Assembly: GCA_947579605.1 (NCBI GenBank)
Contig: OX388312.1
Coordinates: 19,305,313 to 19,369,312 of the forward strand
DNA: 64,000 nucleotides
Direction of reading: 5' to 3'
Source: Athripsodes cinereus
Lineage: Eukaryota > Arthropoda > Insecta > Trichoptera > Leptoceridae
In this document: piece after piece, positions 23,501-34,070 of the stretch
Numbering within the stretch: position 1 is the stretch's first letter
Layout of the letters: the number at the start of each line of letters is the position of its first letter
Program-made: the position numbers and the translations under genes
Notes under the pieces: generated by a model
Databases searched by the model: none
What the model saw: only the letters and a program-made list of their open reading frames with translations
What the model was told of the DNA's origin: nothing

Positions 23501-23659
23501 TTAAGCAAGAAGAAAAAAATATTTTATATAAAATGTGATTGGCCCAGTAAACTTAATCAATTATGTCTGAAATAGAGCTCATCGTTGTTTCTAATTTTGC
23601 ATCGTGTTTTCTCTGTGTATTTGATTTGTCTCTTGACGTATATTCATACGTCAATCAAA

Positions 23660-23838
23660 GCGTTCGTCAGTAGCTTGGAGGTAGAGTCTCGTCCTTATGA
23701 ACATGAGGTTCGGGGTTCGATCCCAGGTGCCGGTAAACTCCCCTTTCACGACACAAGCTTTTAGCTTACTGTGAAAGGTGTATAAGGTTGTATTTGGGTT
23801 TATAACAAAACCCAGATATATCTTTTAAAAAAAAAAGC
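23660..23838 (+). mobile_element. SINE type 1, copy d
   Basis: GTTCGTCAGTAGCTTGGAGG, B-box GGGTTCGATCCCAGGTGCCG, CTCCCCTTTCACGACACAAG, GGTGTATAAGGTTGTATTTG, CCCAGATATATC and a clear A-tail. It is one of the two best copies. Confidence 0.8.
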
Positions 23839-26800
23839 ATTCGCTTTAAAATAAATTAATAAAAAACATGTTAATATTATGTTACCCACATTCGTGTCAA
23901 TATTTGAAGAATAAAGTGTATAATAAAATGAACCAACTTTTATGAATACTTTTTTTTACATAAAATATAATTCAATAATTACAATCATCACATTTTAATA
24001 CTTGAATATATTTGCATTATAAATTATTTCACAAAACGAAATTTACATAAGAATCTTAAAATGTCGTAAAAAACATTATTATACCTAACCACAATACAAA
24101 TATTTGTGATTTAATCAGGATACGCTTTGGCTTGCGTTAAGTTATGTGCATGTGCCGTATATGGAATCATTTCATAGGCATAAAACTTATATTATAAGTA
24201 CAAAGCATTTAGATACTATGTTACCTTACGTAGTCACATAAGTGTCTACATACTATCTTATGATAAGAACTCAAACCATGCTTTTTACATGAGAATATAA
24301 AAATGAACGCATGATGTGTAAAGTAGATACATAGGTTTGTTGCTATAAAGAACCTACGATTCACAAAAAAGGATTTGGTTTTAAATCTGTTATAAAATCC
24401 GTTATATAAAACGTATAAATTCAATGTTACCTTGTAGATATGTATTGACATTTATGTGACAAATACAAACGTAGAAGAATGTATGTAAAGTATGATTGTA
24501 TGTTGGTAGGAAAACCGTTTGTCGCCTGAAATGCAAAGTAGGGTAAAATAGATTCACATAAAAAGAAGCCCATTCAACTATTGGGTGACGTCTCAACCAA
24601 TCACAGCGTTAGAAAGCTTAAAAAACACGTCGGGGAAAAGGAAAAGGGGTCGATGAAGAAATGAATCGGCACCCCTTTTTATCACCATATTACATATTCC
24701 TTTTTATGTAAAATATAAAAGTGAGTACCTATACTTGCTGCTTACCTTTCATTCAATACAAAACACAGACACACATATTACTTCATAAAACAGTTGTATA
24801 TTATATATTACATGTATTTATTGTAGTATAAAGGATTGTATTATATTTCATGTTTTATATTATTATACAACTACCCTTCATTTTTTTATGCGACAGATTT
24901 GTATATATTGAAATTAATATATTTTATACATGTATTTGTATGTACAATCTAATTCAGGTATACACATTTTTATATATCGACATTTTAAAATTCGTGGGGT
25001 TGAATAATATTATAATACCTACAATTCACTACCACATACAACTGCATTCAATGCATCCTTTTTTAAAAGCATCAGTTTTTTATGCTTAGGCATAACATTA
25101 GAATTATTATTTTTTCAACCGACACATTTTTTTATATAATAAAAACCGTGAATAAACATTTTTTAGAACTGTTGTAGTTTTTTTATGTATTTATTTATGT
25201 CTAAAAAATATTTGCAGTTTGCAATTCTAATTTATCAGACAACCCTGCTGAATTTTTAACCAACGGATTTTGTACTAAATCGCGTGTATTTAAAATTATG
25301 TATTATTGTAAAAGTATTGAATCATTCTGATGAAAGGGATTAAAAATATCATACTTTTATAACAATGCGTTTCGATATTGTATTATTGCAATGCACTATA
25401 TGTATATATTCAAAATAATGTTATTATTTTTATGAAACATGTGCAATATTTTGATCGTATTGTTATTTTTATTTTTATGCAATTGTAACAAATCATCAGA
25501 TGGAGGCGTATTGAAAGACAACAAGTTGAAAATTTGTATAAACAATAATGTTTACAATAATGCAAATATACAAAATCAAGTAGTTACTTATATTATCTAA
25601 GTGTTATTTACTATGTGAATTAATTTTTGATAGATGACAATCATTGTGGCATTTATATGCAGCGAGTGTTCCGTAATAAAACTGTTATAGCCATATTACA
25701 TTTGTATATAAAACCAATGTTCATTAAAAGAAGAAAGGGCATCAATAAAATCTTTAGAAATAATGTAGATTCTAGGAAACTCACTCATCCCTAATATCTC
25801 ACCCACCCTGACGACATAGTACAACTTAAACTACCCTGTAGGTAACTCTACACATATATCTAATAATAAAAATGTGAATATCCGTATCTACATACACATA
25901 TACATACTTAATAGTGGATAGGTAATACAGCAACATTATATCCTCCACTATTAGTATTGTCTCACATTACAAGGGGGTAGAAAACCCTGCGATGAACTTT
26001 TGCATTGTTTTTGCACAGGATATTGATTTCAGTATACCAATACAACGCATATATCTGTTGTGTATATTATGTAGCATGTATGATAAAGTAACTGCAGTTC
26101 AGCTGATGAAATACAATTAAGATGACGTGAACATCTGATACTTTGTAGATACTATGTACAACCTATATATGTGATATAGAATATTGTATTCTTTCGTTAA
26201 GTAGACGAAATGTCTATCAATTATTATTCCTTTGAAGCATATTATGTAATACAAATCGATGTATCTTTACATAGGTCTAATTGGAAAATATCAAAGTAAT
26301 TCGCTTGTAATTTTTTTTTTCAAAATCTACTTTTATACCTAGCTACTACAAAAAATAATACGTAGTCCTTTAATCAAGCACCATTATCATTTCATATTTG
26401 TAAAGAGAAAATTGTGTAGCATGTAACTTTTACCAAGATTTTTTTTTATTCTCTTTTATTGGAAGTTCGACAAGTAATACAACAATATAGTAAATTTGCA
26501 ATTGAACATAGATTAGCCCAATTACATATTGCACATAAAATATTGTAAAAAAATGTCTAAGAAAGAAGAAATACATACATAATCAAGAATGCAAATAAAA
26601 TACCAGCTGAGTGCGATTAATTAAAAACATAATTATGTAGGTACTTTTGTGATCATCATTACATTACACTTTAATTATGTATTAAGATTTATTAATATGC
26701 TTTTATTATAGGACGTATGTATCTAATTCACTTACCTAATTGTTGTACGAGTACTTATCGATGTTCAATGCGTGAAAAATTAATTAAGTAACACTATTCT

Positions 26801-28149
26801 AATGCATGTAGCCTGTAATTTCACTAAAATACGACAAGACATAAAATTAAATCCACACTTTTAAGAAATACTTTCAAATGCCTATAGCTGTTTGTAATAT
26901 TTTATGTAAATGCTAACCTAAGTACGATATGGTATGCACCTATGATATTATGATTAACAGTTTCATATGAGGTGAAATATATTTATGCGCATAGCAATTT
27001 ATTTGGCACGTGTTGCCAATCTTAATCCAAACTTATTCAATTATGTGTCGTGAATTAAATTCTAGTTTGATATCGCAGCCTAATGTAATGTAACATTCAA
27101 TAATAATAGTAATAATAAATTATTCTCCGACAGAGAATGTGACGCTTTTTCAACCCTTGCTCTACGCCCGATAAAATTAATAACGGTCACCCCTAATTCA
27201 ATCAAATATCATTAATATCAGCAATAATATATTTGCCCAGTTCCAGAGGGATCTTAGTGAATATTTCATACAACCAAGAAGAATTTCACCACTTTAAGCA
27301 CCGAGATGTGAATACATTTCAATCATTCCTAAATTATCTAGTTAAGTAAATTGGAAGGACAAACATTTTCCCGATAAACTTATAATTACTGACAGATAAA
27401 TAATAAAAATGTTGATTATGTAAAAAAAAATATAAAATACATGAATGAGTTAAGATTTGTCTCATCTTTTCATGTACCCAGATCAACTTATAGCAAAAAC
27501 GCAAAACAATTAATAAATCCGATGAAAACAAATATTCTAATGAACAAATTATATAAATATTTGAATAGGTATGTTTTATTTTCATTTGTTTCATACTTTA
27601 TGATGTGATCAATCAATTTAAAATTTACATCAATCAAATAAGAATATAAAAGATAAAAATATTCTAACTGATGGGGACATCAAAATTGGAAATCCTTTTT
27701 CTTTTAATATCAAATAGGTATCATTTGTCAGAGACTCAACAACAATGATAGTATTAAAAATAGATATGAATTAACAGATGAAACAACTTCTAATAGTTTG
27801 ACATAAAGAAATAAAAAATGTATATGAAGGGTAAGTGATAGTAGAATTAATGTAGGTATATATTGATTTATAAAACGAAATTATTATTATGTATTATGTT
27901 AGTTGCGCTAAAAAGAATAAGGGATAGATTTTGTTATTATTTATCTTATGGTATACAAAGGATAACCCTTTAGTACATACGTATAGTTTTTATAACACCG
28001 TGACACGGGCCAAACTATGAAATTCATTGTAACTGATGTTCGTAACACACTACACTATACAACACTACTGCTACATACCTACATAAGTTGGTAGGTACTT
28101 TTACACGACACGCGACTAGTTTTTACTTTTATATAGCAACATTCAAAAG
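23839..28149. other. Long AT-rich stretch, no gene seen
   Basis: More than 4 kb with no repeat of the named families. Only the weak promoter-like cluster at 24596-24755 stands out. Reading frames here are short and rich in Tyr, Phe and Ile, as expected from AT-rich DNA. Confidence 0.45.
24596..24755 (+). promoter_or_regulatory. Possible promoter (CCAAT, TATA, initiator-like)
   Basis: CCAATCACAGCG at about 24596 is followed by TATAAAAG at 24714-24721 and a TCATT initiator-like site at 24749-24753. The TATA-to-start spacing (about 37 bases) is slightly long. No reading frame of note follows, so any transcript would be untranslated or spliced. Chance occurrence is quite possible. Confidence 0.15.
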
Positions 28150-28202
28150 GTACTATTATTATTATTATTACAACTCTCTCTCTCTCTCTCTCTCCCTCTC
28201 AT
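28150..28202. repeat. TTA and CT microsatellites
   Basis: A TTA-trinucleotide run passes into CTCTCTCTCTCTCTCTCTCC. Confidence 0.8.
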
Positions 28203-28464
28203 TCTGCTTGTCTCAAATAAACCAGGTGTTATTTTGATATTATTTGAATTGTTGTTTTTTTTGTTGTTGTACTATTTTATTTATTATTTCAGTACGTATT
28301 GTTGCCGTTGTTGGCTTCACTTTTACTGTAGATACCTACTTGAAGTAGGCACAAACCCCTTTTTTGATAACCGCAGACACATGCTACAAATACACTTTCA
28401 TTCTACAGAATCGAATATTGCCCATATTGTTCTCATTATACTTTTCTTCTATATGTATGCGGTT

Positions 28465-28752
28465 TTAATGTGCTTGCATGTAGTTATTGCGTCCTGTCCT
28501 TTAATGTGCTTGCATGTAGTTATTGCGTCCTGCCCTTTAATGTGCTTGCATGTAGTTATTGCGTCCTGTCCTTTAATGTGCTTGCATGTAGTTATTGCGT
28601 CCTGTCCTTTAATGTGCTTGCATGTAGTTATTGCGTCCTGCCCTTTAATGTGCTTGCATGTAGTTATTGCGTCCTGTCCTTTAATGTGCTTGCATGTAGT
28701 TATTGTGGCCTGTCCTTTAATGTGCTTGCATGTAGTTATTGTGTCCTGTATA
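28465..28752. repeat. Minisatellite, 8 x 36 bp
   Basis: Eight head-to-tail units of 36 bp start with TTAATGTGCTTGCATGTAGT, at 28465, 28501, 28537, 28573, 28609, 28645, 28681 and 28717. Units 1-6 differ only at one C/T site in the pattern T,C,T,T,C,T. Units 7 and 8 carry extra changes. The array runs straight into family A copy 11. Because 36 is a multiple of three, two plus frames stay open across it (213 and 116 residues); these are not credible proteins. Confidence 0.95.
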
Positions 28753-28903
28753 AGGCAGATATTCGTGAAACGGACATTTTACATCTTCAGTTTGGCGATG
28801 AAGTATACCTCCCATCCTGAATGTTTTAACTTTTATTGGCACGGAGAGGACGTCTTGCATGTTTATTACATGTAGTTGTTGCACTGGCTACCCCACTGAA
28901 TAA
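28753..28903 (+). repeat. Family A repeat, copy 11, next to the 36-bp array
   Basis: ACGGACATTTTACATCTTCA, GTTTGGCGATGAAGTATACC, CCCATCCTGAATGTTTTAAC, TTTTATTGGCACGGAGAGGA, TGCATGTTTATTACATGTAG and CACTGGCTACCCCACT. The sense 5' end is continuous with the tandem array. Confidence 0.75.
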
Positions 28904-28950
28904 ATTAATAATATAATATAGGTACTACAGTTCTAATCTTTGTCTGTACT

Positions 28951-29001
28951 CTAGCATTGTAGTATCTTTATGGAGTTTTGCTGTGTTGTGCGCCCGCCGG
29001 G
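28951..29001 (+). other. Possible exon end with consensus splice donor
   Basis: A GC-rich run (GCGCCCGCCGGG) is followed by GTAAGTAAGT, an excellent donor with GT at 29002. A short frame starts at an ATG at 28970. If the donor were joined directly to the acceptor at 41893, that frame would meet a stop at once, so the piece could only be 5' untranslated sequence or a short upstream reading frame. The left border is unknown and the start given is nominal. There is no independent evidence of transcription. Confidence 0.25.
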
Positions 29002-29715
29002 GTAAGTAAGTACCTACCTAATTAATTATGCCTCGTGTTCGGTATTCAAATGTAGCGGGCATGTGTGTGTAATCTATGCCTCCTCAATGGCAGACGGAGT
29101 TCCACATGACGACTCATCCCGTTCTATCTGCGATGCACAAGGCGGGTGCGAAGGGGTCAGATAGAGAGTCATCCCCCTCGGGTAGGGTAGCCACCCCGCA
29201 CCCAGCCTCCCAGCTGATACATAGTCATGTATGGAAATAGATGGCACAAACGCTGGATTCGAGAATAATAAATCGATTCGTAGCGAGTGCGACTGCGCGC
29301 TTTGCAACCCCCCATCACAAGCATTTTCTTCGGCGCATAAAGTGTTAACCATAACTCCCACCATCTACTCCTTTACGTTGTGTGAAATTTATATAAATAT
29401 ACAAAATGTATATTTCCGTTCCCCTACCCCCCTAACCACTCCCCACCTGTCCCACCGTACATGGGGTGGGACTAGTAACATTCCACCAATACACGGAAAA
29501 GCCTCGGAAAACTCTTCCGTTCCTTTTGACACATGTATCAAATTTGTATTCGCATTGTGCATGTATTGCTTTATATTATTTGACTTATATGGCGCTAGTT
29601 TATGTCTCATACACACGGTGATACCCATAGTACAACATCTACCTCTTTGTACGCTGTACATACATATTACATACCAACCCCAGTTCCTAGCAGTACTCTG
29701 CCGAAGTATTTAACT
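28970..29715. promoter_or_regulatory. GC-richer island, possible promoter or regulatory region
   Basis: This block stands out from its AT-rich flanks. It has many CpG steps, long C-runs (for example around 29305, 29410 and 29440) and several overlapping open frames on both strands. It starts at the GC-rich sequence before the splice donor at 29002. It could be a promoter region for a plus-strand transcript, an unrecognised exon cluster, or an old transposon. No TATA box or DRE is evident. Confidence 0.25.
29074..29364 (-). CDS. Coding-like open frame in a GC-richer island, unidentified
   Basis: The frame gives 96 residues from an ATG at 29364 to a TAG at 29074. It has a mixed, protein-like composition; the C-terminal half contains GAGWLPYPRG and ends ESSCGTPSAIEEA. 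It lies in a GC-richer island (about 28970-29715), and both strands there have other open frames, so base composition alone could keep it open. An AG acceptor-like site (TGTATCAG) sits inside the frame near 29220 and could make the second half an exon. I recognise no domain. Alternatives are a decayed transposon segment or a regulatory island with no protein. Confidence 0.25.
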   Translation of the reverse strand: MVGVMVNTLCAEENACDGGLQSAQSHSLRIDLLFSNPAFVPSISIHDYVSAGRLGAGWLPYPRGMTLYLTPSHPPCASQIERDESSCGTPSAIEEA

Positions 29716-30057
29716 CTCCTTCAACGTTGATTCCTACTTCCTTCATTCAAAGTAAAGTAGATGGTTTGAGATGAATGCTAAGTACAATCCTTTGTAGATA
29801 ATAAATGTTGACAACATCAAAGTCCCATCCTCTTGTATGGATTCTTGAAAAGAAATCAGTTTATGTTGTGTAACTTTACCTTTGCATTAATTTCCTGAAT
29901 TGTAAAAAAAATACAAAAAGTGCCAACTTATTTACAATTTTACTACGTGAAAGTAAAAGCCATGCTTATGATTAAAACATAATTATGATGAAGGATCTTC
30001 TTGTAGTTGGTACACATTAATTACCCATCCATTCATTCATTCATTCATAAAATCATA

Positions 30058-30645
30058 ATATTTCCTACTAGTGAGGTAGCCAATAAACCAACATGTAAAA
30101 CACTCATCACAGGCAGCATACCTCGTCGCTGAATTGAATATTATGAACGCTTAATATGGAATGTTTTATGAAAAAAGTCAAAACACTCATCACAGGCAGT
30201 ATACCTCGTCGCTGAATTGAATATTATGAACGCTTAATATGGAATGTTTTATGAAAAAAGTCAAAACACTCATCACAGGCAGCATACCTCGTCGCTGAAT
30301 TGAATATTATGAACGCTTAATATGGAATGTTTTATGAAAAAAGTCAAAACACTCATCACAGGCAGCATACCTCGTCGCTGAATTGAATATTATGAACGCT
30401 TAATATGGAATGTTTTATGAAAAAAGTCAAAACACTCATCACAGGCAGCATACCTCGTCGCTGAATTGAATATTATGAACGCTTAATATGGAATGTTTTA
30501 TGAAAAAAGTCAAAACACTCATCACAGGCAGCATACCTCGTCGCTGAATTGAATATTATGAACGCTTAATATGGAATGTTTTATGAAAAAAGCTTACATA
30601 AAAGAATGGGAAAACTATTATCTGCAGACCACTCCACGGGATTAT
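30058..30645 (-). repeat. Family A repeat, copy 12, expanded by an internal array
   Basis: The left edge reads TATTTCCTACTAGTGAGGTA, GCCAATAAACCAACATGTAA. The right edge resumes with AGCTTACATAAAAGAATGGG, AAAACTATTATCTGCAGACC and ACTCCACGGG. The middle of the repeat is multiplied six-fold. Confidence 0.7.
30101..30598. repeat. Minisatellite, 6 x 83 bp, inside family A
   Basis: Units start with CACTCATCACAGGCAGCATA at 30101, 30184, 30267, 30350, 30433 and 30516. They contain CCTCGTCGCTGAATTGAATA, a recognisable family A segment. The copies are almost identical (one C/T change is visible in unit 2), so the expansion is recent or homogenised. The last unit diverges in its final bases. Confidence 0.95.
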
Positions 30646-30844
30646 GTATTTGATAAATAATGACGTGTAGAGGTTGTTTTCTTAAGGATCAATCCCAAAG
30701 TGAAGTCATTGAATGGAAATGAAAATCAGACGATGAGTGATTTTCCTTATCTCAACATTGCAATACATAGAATTATTCAGATTGAATTGTTAAGGGTTCC
30801 TTGTGACTTGTGAAGTATCCAAGTGTAGGTATGGGTGGTACAAG

Positions 30845-30960
30845 TATTTATCCGCTATGACCACCAGCGCGATAAGGCCTCAGGCATATGGGGGCCTCTG
30901 AAATATACAAGAGGGCGCCCAAGGAAACAACTCAAGGGGCAGATCGCTTAACTGATTTGC
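30845..30960 (+). pseudogene. Possible LINE C-terminal fragment
   Basis: One frame reads YTRGRPRKQLKGQIA before a stop. It resembles the GRPRKRWxDQI motif near the end of LINE polymerases. GC content is higher than in the flanks. It is short and frameshifted. Confidence 0.35.
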
Positions 30961-31979
30961 TTTAATGGAATCTGGTGGACGTCGTAACCTGCAAACACAG
31001 CACACAACAGTAAACACAACATTAGAGGGAAATGTTTGTATCAAAGGAACGGATATTTGTATAGGGGAATGAACAATATTCTACAAAAGGTTTCTTTTTT
31101 AATAAAATCAAATCAGAGAATGGCGCGTTTGTGATATTATGAATCTGATTTTGTTTACAGTAAACGAGATTAATGCGCAGATTTTTCATTCTTTGTTTAT
31201 TCACATTTTTCTCTTGCAATTTTCTACGGATTATGTTCAAAATATACTCACAGTATGTGATAAATATCTCCTTATTTTTAGCGTGTATTGAAATAGCTTT
31301 GTACTATAACATTGTTTCCATTTCATTTCTTCGTGTGTTAAAAGTAATTTATTTGGTTCACACAAGATATAAAAATTGCTTAGCAATAGATCCATTCACA
31401 TCATGTTGCATAAAATTTATTTATCCAAAATTATCACATTCTAAATATTCCAAATGATTTTTCATTTGGTAGATAAATAAAAGGTAGGTTGGTAGAAAGC
31501 AATATAAAACATTACGTATAAGCTAACTGAACTGGCATATAATAAAACCTCCGTATATTCTAAATTAAACATTGACTATAACAGGACTGAATACTACGTG
31601 CAATAAATGAAAAACATCGCTGTTGTTTCTTAAAAATTTCTTAAAAACTATGTACATTCAAGATAATATGAGTAAGATATTGTAGACGAAACTTCAAGAA
31701 CTGTTCATCCAAATGGAGATATTCGCATTCCTTACATCAAAGGCAAAGAAAGAAGAAACTACCTAAATACATACGTACATCCTACCTACGTACATAACTA
31801 TAATATAGAAACAGATAGAGTGAGTACATGAACAGGTGTACTTTCTGTACTCCTGTGTGCTTCTATGAATTGTTGGCTACTAGATACAGTCAGAATGATT
31901 TACAGAAAGAACTAGTGCTGTTACCACTATAAGGATCTACATTGACTAAGAGTCCCAGAGAGAGTTAGTTCAAACTGTA

Positions 31980-32195
31980 CCTCACGATCCACAAGGCTTT
32001 AAGCGGCACAACACTTCTATGCCTCGCTGGACTCTCTCTCGTCGACGAAACTCTGATGCGACCCCTGCATTCGCAGAAAGAAGCTTCAGCGTTGCGTGGC
32101 TAACTGCCTGAAACCGATTACCAGCGGATCAAAGACGGTTCATTAAACGGTGCCATATAGAATCCTTTTCTAATCTCACCGCACATAGGTCAGTT
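31980..32195 (+). pseudogene. Degenerate LINE reverse-transcriptase C-terminus
   Basis: The best frame contains ATPAFAERSFSVAWLTA, a stop, then NRLPADQRRFIKRCHIESFS. This matches the usual RSFSVAxPxLWNxLP...LxxFKRxLKxxLF end of LINE polymerases. One in-frame stop and the altered GPxLWN motif show that it is dead. It is a different copy from the one at 10207. Confidence 0.55.
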
Positions 32196-32271
32196 TATTT
32201 TTTTTTTCATCATAACAATTGCGATCCTTGAAATAGGTTAATTTAAATTTAACAAAATAAAGTACTTATTA

Positions 32272-32515
32272 CAACATCACGACATATCCCGAAAGAAGGG
32301 TAGCTAGCGAACTAACTGCATGTATTAAAAATTCAGGTTGTCCTCTTCGTGCCAACCATAAACCAAGGCATTCAAAATGAGTAGTTTACCTCACCACTGA
32401 GTTGTAGGTAGATGTTGAATATCTTATAAGTGATGTTTTATAAACATCTCCCTTTTACAGGACACTCGAAAACTTAAGGAAAAGAGTGGGAAACCTATTC
32501 TTCAGCTGGGACTCT
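32272..32515 (-). repeat. Family A repeat, copy 13 (near full length)
   Basis: AACATCACGACATATCCCGA, GGGTAGCTAGCGAACTAACT, TTGTCCTCTTCGTGCCAACC, CAGGACACTCGAAAACTTAA, GGAAAAGAGTGGGAAACCTA and TTCTTCAGCTGGGACTCTAC. It defines the head end of the family well. Confidence 0.8.
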
Positions 32516-33098
32516 ACAGTCAATACTTGCCTACTACTTTTTAGGATTAATATGGATTTTTCATAATCCCAAAACATCCTCCACCCAATAAAATACGAGT
32601 AGATATCGTAGAAACAAGTCATGATTTTGAATAGTGCAAAGCATTCCAAATGGAAAAGAATGGATTGCTGTTCCCTATGTCCCGACGAAGAATCTAAAAG
32701 AGCGAAAGATGAAAATAGCAAAATATTATGTTAAAGTAACCATATTCCTATAATTAAAAAAACACATCTTATAAAGTCAGAGACATTCCACATCTCTGTT
32801 TATTATTATAAAACAAATAATTATTATAGGATTTCTTGCAAAAAGTCCAGGACAGAGTTGCCAAAAGAGATAAAAGAGAGGCTTATGTTCAACAGATCAT
32901 AGGAATAACTGTATGAGTAAATAATTATGAAGATCATCAGTTTGCTAGTTTTGATACAGTTGTCGAGAAAAAAAGTGATAATTTAATCTAATCACTTAGA
33001 GAAGTACCTTATTCGGTAGTGTTGTGTAGTAAGTGATGGTGTGCAACGGGTGACTAGAGGGTGGTTGGGGGTTGGTAGGGGGGGTGGACATCTGTGTG

Positions 33099-33106
33099 TG
33101 ACGTCA
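33099..33106. promoter_or_regulatory. cAMP-response-element motif TGACGTCA
   Basis: The palindromic octamer lies in a locally GC-richer, G-run-bearing segment (33040-33110). It is a known CREB/ATF site, but no adjacent gene was found. Confidence 0.2.
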
Positions 33107-33969
33107 CTTTCAAAAGACTTTAGCATAATCTTAGATTAAATATTGTGATTTTTGTGAATAATCTATCAGCGAGCATATATAGCTTATCTTCGGAGTATCC
33201 ATGAAACTTGAGAAAAAATGAGATATTTACACAAAATCGTTCGTCTCATCAGGCTGCATCTACCGATTACATAATCTATACGCTGAGATACCCGCGGAAA
33301 AGTTATTGAAAGAAATGAAACTTCTTACGTGCTGCTTTTCCTTGTATAATTTATGAAAACATGTATGTACTTAAAAAATGATTCCGTGATTTTTGATTCA
33401 GAGAATCACGACAACTTCCAAGTAACGAATGAGACACAGAAAAATTATCCAGTAAAATAGTTTTTTTTTAACTCTTGTGAAAACTCAATTTATGCATTTG
33501 AGTTTTATTAATCCACTGACGTTATGTAGATTTCTCTATCTTTATTTTTTAATTTCAATATTTAAAAAATGTTTTGCAATTAATACTGACCCAGATAAGA
33601 AGATAAAGTATGGTTAGTATAAATTCAACAAGGCACAAAATCTTTGAATTTTTATAGAACACCGCGCCCCCTAATATTATTTTACCTGCACGGATTCAAA
33701 TGGAAAAACGAAAATCATAACAATTGGATAATTTTCCGACCGGATGAATAATTGAATCAAGAGAACAGAAATCGTTAGGTGGTGGTGTATGGTGGAGGTC
33801 GGTTATTCGGCATATGATTGTGTACAATATAATACAGGGTACGTACACCGTACACCTACCTATTCATATAGAGACCCTTTTGATTGAGGAAGTGTAGTAG
33901 AGGAGTGAGAGTGAAATACTCCGAGCACCCTATGCCACCCTGGTATTGATCAGCGGGAAAGGGCATAAG

Positions 33970-34070
33970 GTAAACAATGGATGCGAGGGTAAACAACTAC
34001 ATAGAAGAATAGTCAACGTATGTAAAGACCCCATCTCTAATTCTGTTTGCCGTGGACTGGCCAGTAAACA
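33970..34070 (+). promoter_or_regulatory. Three GTAAACA forkhead-like motifs
   Basis: GTAAACA occurs at 33970-33976, 33989-33995 and 34064-34070, in a stretch less AT-rich than its surroundings. GTAAACA is the core recognised by forkhead factors. Enhancer function is only an inference. Confidence 0.2.

Noticed and set aside
28234..28875. 213- and 116-residue repetitive open frames
   Set aside because: They exist because the 36-bp repeat unit is a multiple of three with no stop in two frames. They run into family A sequence and have no independent coding support.
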